This document shows, piece by piece, positions 1 to 4,739 of a DNA stretch of 5,251 nucleotides. This DNA comes from Campylobacteraceae bacterium. Lineage in GTDB: Bacteria > Campylobacterota > Campylobacteria > Campylobacterales > Sulfurovaceae. A program made the translations under genes and the position numbers. The notes beneath the pieces were generated by a model, which worked only from the letters and a program-made list of their open reading frames with translations, had not been told where the DNA came from and searched no databases. The stretch is taken from assembly GCA_026986355.1 (NCBI GenBank), contig JALSOO010000013.1:1-5251 (forward strand). The letters run 5' to 3'. Position 1 is the first letter of the stretch; every line of letters starts with the position of its first letter.

Positions 1-1175
1 GTGATGATGCTATCTTTGTCCTTTTTATCTATGGGGAGTGGCTCTTTGGTGGAGAGAATATAGATAGATGATTTGCCTAATGGTTTGGTAATTTTTAGAT
101 TTCTAAATTGAACCATATATTTTTGTCGTTTTTTAACATAGATAGAGGATTGATTGTAGGAGATAAGCTTGTAGCTATTGTTCTCTTTTAACTCAATCAG
201 ATAGAGATAATGGGGTTTTTTCGATAAGTATCCTTTTATATCTATGGTTTCACCTAGTCTAAAAGAGTTCTGATTACTTTGTGTTTGAACAGTAATTGCT
301 CCTAAGTTATGCTCTAGTAGTGTTTGTAAGTTTATTGTGGCTGGAGCTGAAGTGTGAGGCATTACAAAAATATCTTTTGTATATAGGCTTCTTTTGTCGA
401 TGGTGCTATCGTTTGAGATAGAGGGGTGATAAGCATCATCAAGACGTTCATTAACCAACTTCTCTAACTTAGCAAAAGAGATATTGCCTTTTTCTCTAAT
501 AATATCTCTAATAGCAAGGGTAAATTTTCCTCCTTGAGGTGTGTCTATTGCCGATTCGTCCTCTTTGGCTCCACCAAAGTGTAGAAAGTTGCTATTTTTA
601 CTCTCTAACCACTTCTCTTGTAGAGGAAAGTCTCTATATAGTTTTTGTTCTGGTCTATATGTTTTTATCTTTTCGTGGGAGTTCATAGAGATAGATTTAT
701 TCATTGATGCACTGTGACATGCATCAATGATAATAATCTTTTTTGCTTCTATTTGAGCATAAAGATAGTTTAATTGATTGTCCATAATTACATTTTTGAT
801 ATTATAGGCATTGGATTGGTGCTTTATTGGATAGTGGATTATATTAGCAGGAACTAAAAAGTCATCTTCGTTATCACTCTCTTGATGGTCACCACTTTGA
901 AATCTATCTCCATGTCCTGTGTAGTAGAAGAGAAGTCTATCTTGTTTGTTTAACTCTTTGGCTAACTGCTGAAACTTATCTACAATATTCTGCACTGTTG
1001 CCTCTTCTCCTGATAAGATTATATACTCATACTTATCTCCTAGTAGCTCTTTCATAGTCTGAATATCTCTTTTTCCATGCAGTCCATGAGACGTTCCTGC
1101 ATCAACTAAAAAGGCGATATTTTTAGCTGATAGTAGGGAAAAAGTGGTAATTAATAGTAGTAATATTACTCTCAT
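1..1175 (-). CDS. Secreted metacaspase-like peptidase (C14) with DUF4384-type C-terminus, 3' end off the left edge
   Basis: 391 codons are visible, read from the ATG at 1175-1173 to the window edge with no stop, so the C-terminus is missing. Residues 1-17 form a signal peptide ending LLSA, placing the enzyme in the periplasm or outside. A caspase p20-like fold follows at about 18-230. The catalytic His88 lies in YYTGHGD and Cys153 in IIIIDACHSAS, the only cysteine visible. Asp151, two residues before the Cys, is the position that gives metacaspases preference for Arg/Lys at P1. After the His, residues 90-105 form a loop rich in Asp/Glu, followed by FLVP, like the calcium-binding segment of type I metacaspases. 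Residues about 303-385 match the DUF4384 pattern (FRLGETIDI, then YLYLIEL, then PLG). It is the last visible gene of the 3-2-1 unit, one base after gene 2. Peptidase family is confident; substrate is unknown. Confidence 0.9.
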   Translation of the reverse strand, partial: MRVILLLLITTFSLLSAKNIAFLVDAGTSHGLHGKRDIQTMKELLGDKYEYIILSGEEATVQNIVDKFQQLAKELNKQDRLLFYYTGHGDRFQSGDHQESDNEDDFLVPANIIHYPIKHQSNAYNIKNVIMDNQLNYLYAQIEAKKIIIIDACHSASMNKSISMNSHEKIKTYRPEQKLYRDFPLQEKWLESKNSNFLHFGGAKEDESAIDTPQGGKFTLAIRDIIREKGNISFAKLEKLVNERLDDAYHPSISNDSTIDKRSLYTKDIFVMPHTSAPATINLQTLLEHNLGAITVQTQSNQNSFRLGETIDIKGYLSKKPHYLYLIELKENNSYKLISYNQSSIYVKKRQKYMVQFRNLKITKPLGKSSIYILSTKEPLPIDKKDKDSII

Positions 1176-1176
1176 T

Positions 1177-2550
1177 TTAATCTCCTGCTATACATTTTTT
1201 TACATCTGTTTTAATTGTCTCTACGGTTAGATTGGCTGTTCTAAAGTTGCCACTCTTTTTTAGCACTTTATAAATCTCTTCTATATCTGCTGTTGATAAA
1301 ACACCATTTGGTCTGTTTGAAAACTTCAAGGCTGTTTTGTAGATGTTTTCATCGTTAGTTGCAAAGATTTTAATTTTGTCTGTTCCAAATGGAGGTTGTA
1401 CAACGGTTCTAAAAAGCTCATTTCCAATGATTGGATTTTTGCTATCGGGTTGTAGCATAATCACTTTTCCCTTTTTATCTTTGGTAAATGCCAATAGATA
1501 CTTTTGGGTATTATTGAGTACTTTTACAGAGAGTTTTTCATGGTTACAAAAGCTTTTTATAACACGACTTCTTTTTGAGTCTAGTGAGATAATATCTGTA
1601 TCTAATAGGTCGTTTTGGCTTTGGAGTTTGAAGAGTAGCTCTCTCATATCTCTTCTTGTGGTGTGATGGGGAACACGCATAACAATTTGATTGTCTAATC
1701 TGGTCGATTGTGGATAGTAGTTGTGCTGTATCTGTGTATTGGCAAAGTTACTATTGAGACACTTTTTTAACTCTTTGTGTCTAATGGTACTATTGGGTGC
1801 ATTTCGCAAACACTGCTCTAGCTCAAAACTAAAATCTCCTCTCATCTCTCCATTATGTCGATGCTCTTGGGTAGGCAGAGTAGCCAGAGATGCACCATAA
1901 AAGAGTAGATGTTGATAATTTACTGTGTTACTCTTTTTGTGCGTCTCATGGTAGCTAAATGGGGCATGTTTATCTTTTTTTGCATTACCACTTCTATAGG
2001 CATTACCTGCATAACAGGCATCTGTTATCCATACAATTTTGATGCCTTTTTTATCAAGTTTTTCAAAAAGAGGTTTAAAGTCTCTCTTGGTAATAATAAG
2101 TGTATCATATAGATTTTTAGTATCTACATCATAAGGGACTAATGCTGTTGTGTTCATCAGAAACTTATTGAGTTGTTTATCTTCTTTAATCTTTTTTCCA
2201 AAAAATCCACTATCATAACTACTACTTCCATGTCCAGAGTAGTAGAGATAGAGGGTATCTCCACGCTTTAGATTTTTGTTTGTTAGCATAGATGTTAGCG
2301 TAGCTACAATATTTTTTTTGGTGGCTTGAGTGTTGAGTAGTGAGCGTGTATTGTGAGCCGATAGAGTTCCACTCTCTATCAAAATCTTTTTAAGTGCTGT
2401 TACATCATTGCTCGTTCCATAGAGTGGTGTAATTTTTTTTAGCTTTGCATATTTATCACAACAACCAATAAGCAAAGCGTGATTACTTGCCATAACTAAA
2501 CCATTCATTAAACTCAATCCTAATGCCAATTTTAAAGCTATTTTTTTCAT
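1177..2550 (-). CDS. Secreted caspase-like peptidase (C14) with DUF4384-type C-terminus
   Basis: This 457-residue protein starts with a signal peptide (MKKIALKLALG, cleavage near VMA-S at 21-22), so it is predicted to be periplasmic. The caspase-like domain spans about 24-290. His107 lies in YLYYSGHGSS and Cys179 in VWITDACYAGNAY, with Asp177 at the presumed P1-selecting position. A substrate-loop segment FYGASLATLPTQE follows at 217-229. A second cysteine pair, Cys247 and Cys263, recurs in gene 4. Residues about 340-400 resemble a short DUF4384 domain (YLLAFTKD, MLQPDS, PPFGTDKIKIFA), and the last 50 residues are unassigned. It is closely similar to gene 4 through the peptidase domain, so the two look like duplicates of which this one carries the extension. 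The start overlaps gene 3's stop as ATGA and has an AGGAG site. Unusually, Cys30-Cys31 sit where relatives have an Ile-Asn pair. Confidence 0.92.
   Translation of the reverse strand: MKKIALKLALGLSLMNGLVMASNHALLIGCCDKYAKLKKITPLYGTSNDVTALKKILIESGTLSAHNTRSLLNTQATKKNIVATLTSMLTNKNLKRGDTLYLYYSGHGSSSYDSGFFGKKIKEDKQLNKFLMNTTALVPYDVDTKNLYDTLIITKRDFKPLFEKLDKKGIKIVWITDACYAGNAYRSGNAKKDKHAPFSYHETHKKSNTVNYQHLLFYGASLATLPTQEHRHNGEMRGDFSFELEQCLRNAPNSTIRHKELKKCLNSNFANTQIQHNYYPQSTRLDNQIVMRVPHHTTRRDMRELLFKLQSQNDLLDTDIISLDSKRSRVIKSFCNHEKLSVKVLNNTQKYLLAFTKDKKGKVIMLQPDSKNPIIGNELFRTVVQPPFGTDKIKIFATNDENIYKTALKFSNRPNGVLSTADIEEIYKVLKKSGNFRTANLTVETIKTDVKKCIAGD
1182..1186 (-). promoter_or_regulatory. Ribosome binding site of gene 1
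   Basis: AGGAG on the minus strand, six bases before the gene 1 ATG. It lies inside the last codons of gene 2, so ribosomes finishing gene 2 at 1177 can restart at 1175. It fixes the gene 1 start and the signal peptide that begins there. Confidence 0.75.
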
Positions 2551-3308
2551 TTTTTTCTCCTAATGATTACTCTTCTACTTGCTTCTCTATCTTCTTGTGT
2601 TATACACTCTGCTTCATTCGTTCGTGGATTTACTTCTGCTAGAAAACCACCTTTGCAGATTATATTTCTCTCTCCTTTTGCACTTGTCTCAATATGATAT
2701 TGTAGCTTACTATCTTGTGATACCATATAGTTTTTGAGTGCATTAGCTCTTCTTTGGGAGAGTCTTTGATTGTAACTTGCATTACCATCTGAACTCGCAC
2801 CCCCTTCAAATCCAAATAGAGCATCTGAATGCTCATCTACTTCACTTTTAATCTTCTCTAAAATCTCCTCTATTAATCTATTATCTCTTGTTTGTAGTGT
2901 TGCACTATTTTTTTTAAATAGTATATCTGCACTATAGACTCCATTTTGCTCTTCTATGGCTTTTAATCCACTCTCTTGTTCTCTACCAAAAAGTCTATTT
3001 ATCTTTTTTTGGTTATTGATAATATGCGTTTGATTAATCTCTAATTTTGCATTTTCACTCTCTAAGTTTTTTAATTTTTCGCTATCTCTCTCTTCTTTAT
3101 AAATGGTAAAATAGGCAATATTCCCATCAACGGCAATTTGAGGTAGAGGACATATCTTTGACGCTTTTTCTAATGCATCTATCTTTTTTTGGTCATCTTT
3201 TTGGTGTATGGTCAAAGACCATAGTTTAAAGGCTTTTTGCTCCTCCTCTGTTGTACAATTAGCCAAAAGCCAAGCGTTTAACAGCAGTGGAATAAGTAGT
3301 TTTTGCAT
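2547..3308 (-). CDS. Secreted OmpA-domain protein with N-terminal two-cysteine region
   Basis: This 253-residue protein has a signal peptide ending LLA-NCT (cleavage near 16-17). Asn rather than Gly/Ala/Ser precedes Cys18, so it is probably not a lipoprotein. Residues 18-70 are a short helical region bounded by Cys18 and Cys53 that also occurs in gene 5. Residues about 71-110 look like a coiled coil. Residues about 125-252 are an OmpA C-terminal-type domain with YNQRLSQRRANAL and a terminal ASRRVIIRR strand. A loop with Cys218 and Cys235 resembles the disulphide loop of E. coli OmpA. OmpA-type domains bind the diaminopimelate of peptidoglycan through an Asp and an Arg; here Arg187 is kept but the Asp position is Ser172. 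There is no beta-barrel. It is probably a cell-wall-associated scaffold for the co-encoded peptidases, the latter being inference. The start has a GGA site at 3314-3316. Confidence 0.88.
   Translation of the reverse strand: MQKLLIPLLLNAWLLANCTTEEEQKAFKLWSLTIHQKDDQKKIDALEKASKICPLPQIAVDGNIAYFTIYKEERDSEKLKNLESENAKLEINQTHIINNQKKINRLFGREQESGLKAIEEQNGVYSADILFKKNSATLQTRDNRLIEEILEKIKSEVDEHSDALFGFEGGASSDGNASYNQRLSQRRANALKNYMVSQDSKLQYHIETSAKGERNIICKGGFLAEVNPRTNEAECITQEDREASRRVIIRRKK
2557..2561 (-). promoter_or_regulatory. Ribosome binding site of gene 2, inside gene 3
   Basis: AGGAG on the minus strand, six bases before the ATG at 2550-2548, buried in the end of gene 3. The gene 3 TGA and the gene 2 ATG share ATGA, an arrangement typical of translational coupling. 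Confidence 0.75.
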
Positions 3309-3331
3309 TGTTTTCCTTTTTTTGGTTTAGA

Positions 3332-3337
3332 GTTATA
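3332..3337 (-). promoter_or_regulatory. Possible -10 box for genes 3-2-1
   Basis: TATAAC on the minus strand, in the 52-bp gap between genes 4 and 3, about 24 bases before the gene 3 ATG. No convincing -35 is seen, which would be tolerated in Campylobacterota. It would let genes 3-2-1 be expressed separately from gene 4. The support is weak. Confidence 0.3.
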
Positions 3338-3350
3338 CTAAGTAGGAGAG

Positions 3351-3376
3351 AAAAATCCCCCTATCTATAAGAGGGA
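3351..3376 (-). terminator. Weak intrinsic terminator or attenuator after gene 4
   Basis: On the minus strand, TCCCTC (3376-3371) pairs with GGGGGA (3361-3356), giving six pairs including one T-G wobble and a 9-base loop. Five Ts (3355-3351) follow directly. The gene 4 stop codon overlaps the loop and the distal arm. The stem is short, so partial rather than full termination is more likely. Confidence 0.4.
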
Positions 3377-4140
3377 AAAATAGAAAAATTTTTATGAGGC
3401 AAGATAATCGGCTGTTGAGGTAATTTTTTATTGCTTTTTATTCTATTTAGACACGCTTTAATACCATTATATGTATGGTTGGTTGCCATACAAGAGGTAA
3501 TGGCTTGAGAAAAGTAACCCCGTCTTGTTTTTTGATTTTCTGAAGAGAAGTCACTGTAAGTTGAAGATGAGAAAAATCTTAGGTGCTTGTAGGGAAATGC
3601 TATTTTTTGGGTGGGCGTTTTGGTGTAAAAAGCAAAGTTGTTTTGTTGATTAAAAAGCTCTTTGTACGCCATACCTGAAAAACAAGCATCAAAAATAACA
3701 ATGGTATGCACCTTTTTTCTATCTAAAGCTCTAAAAAGAGGGGCTAAACTATCACGAATAATAAGCCTTTTACTATCGGCTGTTATTAATGCTCCTGTTC
3801 CTCTTAGTTGTTTTTGAACTCTTTTATTGTTGGCAATAGCAGGGTCAAAAGGGCTACTTCCATGACCTGAGAAGAAGAGGTAAACCCAATCACCTGCTTT
3901 GTTGGCTCTATGGACTATATCTTTAAACGCATTTAAAATATTGCTTTTTGTAGCCCTAGAACCAATCAGTTTATGGGTAATATCTATCTCTTTTTTCTGA
4001 AGTAGAGTAGCCATTGCTCTAGCATCATTCTCTGCTCCTATGAGGTTACCGTTATTGATGCCAATAATGAGTGAATAGGTTTGAGCATGAAGAGCAAGAG
4101 AATAAAATAGAAACAGAATAAAGAATAATTTTTTAAACAT
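3361..4140 (-). CDS. Secreted compact caspase-like peptidase (C14)
   Basis: This 259-residue protein is little more than a signal peptide (MFKKLFFILFLFYSLALHA, residues 1-19) and one caspase-like domain. The fold begins with YSLIIGINN and the AENDARAM helix (36-43). His93 lies in YLFFSGHGSS, and Cys153 lies in IVIFDACFSGMAY with Asp151 before it. Residues 188-200 form the FFSSSTYSDFSSE substrate-loop segment. Cys217 and Cys230 mirror the Cys247/Cys263 pair of gene 2, suggesting a periplasmic disulphide close to the active-site region. Unlike genes 1 and 2 it has no DUF4384 extension. The ATG at 4140-4138 is preceded by AGGAG at 4150-4146. The stop codon lies in the loop of a weak terminator-like hairpin, so it may be transcribed partly apart from gene 3, whose start is 52 bp downstream. 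Peptidase activity is predicted from the intact dyad; the target is unknown. Confidence 0.92.
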   Translation of the reverse strand: MFKKLFFILFLFYSLALHAQTYSLIIGINNGNLIGAENDARAMATLLQKKEIDITHKLIGSRATKSNILNAFKDIVHRANKAGDWVYLFFSGHGSSPFDPAIANNKRVQKQLRGTGALITADSKRLIIRDSLAPLFRALDRKKVHTIVIFDACFSGMAYKELFNQQNNFAFYTKTPTQKIAFPYKHLRFFSSSTYSDFSSENQKTRRGYFSQAITSCMATNHTYNGIKACLNRIKSNKKLPQQPIILPHKNFSIFPSYR

Positions 4141-4145
4141 TTTAT

Positions 4146-4150
4146 CTCCT
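4146..4150 (-). promoter_or_regulatory. Ribosome binding site of gene 4
   Basis: AGGAG on the minus strand, five bases before the ATG at 4140-4138. This is good spacing and supports the chosen start and its signal peptide. Confidence 0.7.
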
Positions 4151-4159
4151 TTGAAATAT

Positions 4160-4173
4160 TTTAATATATTAAA
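4160..4173. promoter_or_regulatory. 14-bp perfect palindrome in the divergent gap, possible operator
   Basis: TTTAATATATTAAA is its own reverse complement and lies near the centre of the 55-bp region between the divergent genes 4 and 5. It overlaps the proposed gene 4 -10 box. A protein bound here could control both directions. The motif is pure A/T in AT-rich DNA, so coincidence is possible. Confidence 0.3.
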
Positions 4174-4182
4174 CTTAAACTT
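4171..4182 (+). repeat. Tandem AAACTT direct repeat
   Basis: Two adjacent AAACTT copies lie next to the palindrome and between the proposed divergent promoter elements. They could be a paired binding site, but the repeat is short. Confidence 0.25.
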
Positions 4183-4183
4183 G

Positions 4184-4189
4184 TAAAAT
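4184..4189 (+). promoter_or_regulatory. Possible -10 box of gene 5, leaderless start
   Basis: TAAAAT ends seven bases before the A of the gene 5 ATG (4196), so transcription would start at or next to the start codon. The next in-frame codons upstream are non-starts and a TAA at 4184-4186, so no longer form with an AUG, GUG or UUG start is available. It overlaps the proposed gene 4 -35 box. Confidence 0.35.
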
Positions 4190-4195
4190 ATAGCT

Positions 4196-4696
4196 ATGAA
4201 AAAAGTTCTCTATATTATTAGCTTAACCATTATCTTAAATGCAAACTGTACTCAATCTAAACTAACAGAAGCAAATGAGCTTTTTTACAAAGCCAATCAA
4301 ACCAAAGAGACCCAAACGCAAATAAAGCTTTTAAAGCGTTCATTAAAACGCTGTTTTACCTATGAGGTTAAATTTACACTTTTAAACCTACAAGTAGCCC
4401 AAAAAGAGAACAAAAAAGAGAAGCTAAAGATTTATGATGAGATGTTAGAGACACTCTCATTGATTGAAAACCGTGATGAGTTGGTACGCTCTGAACAGAG
4501 TAGAATCAATAGAGTTATCTCTAAAATATATGAAACCGATACACCTCTACTCTCTACTCTCTATCAAAACAAAGCAGAGGCTCAAACTAAAATCTATAGA
4601 GAGAAAAAGAGAGATTATCTACCTTGGATTATCGCTCTTCTTTTACTCTTTTTATGGGTTTTTGGAGATTTTTTTAAAAATTGGGGAAAATCATAA
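4196..4696 (+). CDS. Small secreted two-cysteine protein with C-terminal membrane helix
   Basis: I do not recognise a named family for this 166-residue protein. Residues 1-16 are a signal peptide ending LNA-NCT. Residues 18-85 are helical and align without gaps to gene 3 over residues 16-53, with Cys18 and Cys53 at identical positions. The similarity continues loosely through KE..KKEKLK at about 70-78. Residues 85-140 are charged and probably helical. Residues about 144-160 (WIIALLLLFLWVFGDFF) form a membrane helix, leaving a six-residue tail. The predicted topology is a periplasmic domain tethered to the inner membrane. The basic stretch YREKKRDY just outside the helix fits the positive-inside rule poorly, so orientation is uncertain. 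It precedes gene 6 by 43 bp on the same strand. A role as anchor or adaptor for the peptidases is inferred from context. No Shine-Dalgarno site precedes the ATG. Confidence 0.8.
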   Translation: MKKVLYIISLTIILNANCTQSKLTEANELFYKANQTKETQTQIKLLKRSLKRCFTYEVKFTLLNLQVAQKENKKEKLKIYDEMLETLSLIENRDELVRSEQSRINRVISKIYETDTPLLSTLYQNKAEAQTKIYREKKRDYLPWIIALLLLFLWVFGDFFKNWGKS

Positions 4697-4705
4697 ACTA
4701 TTTAG

Positions 4706-4719
4706 TATAATAATATAAT
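4706..4719 (+). promoter_or_regulatory. Tandem TATAAT boxes upstream of gene 6
   Basis: Two exact TATAAT hexamers at 4706-4711 and 4714-4719 lie in the 43-bp gap between genes 5 and 6. Either could serve as a -10 box, with a leader of roughly 15-25 bases before the gene 6 ATG. No clear -35 is seen. Gene 6 may therefore have its own promoter besides read-through from gene 5. Confidence 0.4.
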
Positions 4720-4730
4720 TCAGGAAACAA

Positions 4731-4736
4731 AGGAAG
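4731..4736 (+). promoter_or_regulatory. Ribosome binding site of gene 6
   Basis: AGGAAG, three bases before the ATG at 4740-4742 (GGA core five bases before). It supports this start, which also gives a complete signal peptide. Confidence 0.65.
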
Positions 4737-4739
4737 ATA

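Larger units (their letters stand above)
4158..4187 (-). promoter_or_regulatory. Possible sigma70-type promoter of gene 4
   Basis: On the minus strand, TTTACA (4187-4182) and TAAAAT (4163-4158) are separated by 18 bases. Each differs from consensus by one base. Transcription would start near 4151, giving a very short leader carrying the AGGAG site. AT-richness makes chance matches likely. Confidence 0.4.

Noticed and set aside
1343..2112. Plus-strand open frames at 1343-1666 and 1909-2112
   Set aside because: They lie opposite gene 2, which has an intact peptidase dyad, signal peptide and domain matches. Their translations show no recognisable motif.
2312..2915. A8 tracts in the coding strands of gene 2 (2312-2319, 2433-2440) and gene 3 (2908-2915) as phase-variation sites
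   Set aside because: They encode ordinary Lys-Lys-Asn/Ile runs expected in AT-rich DNA. Known phase-variable tracts in this kind of host are mostly G/C, and all frames are intact.
2547..3308. Genes 3 and 5 as lipoproteins because a Cys follows the signal peptide
   Set aside because: The residue before Cys18 is Asn in both, outside the usual lipobox. Ala16 gives a reasonable signal peptidase I site, and Cys18 pairs by position with Cys53.
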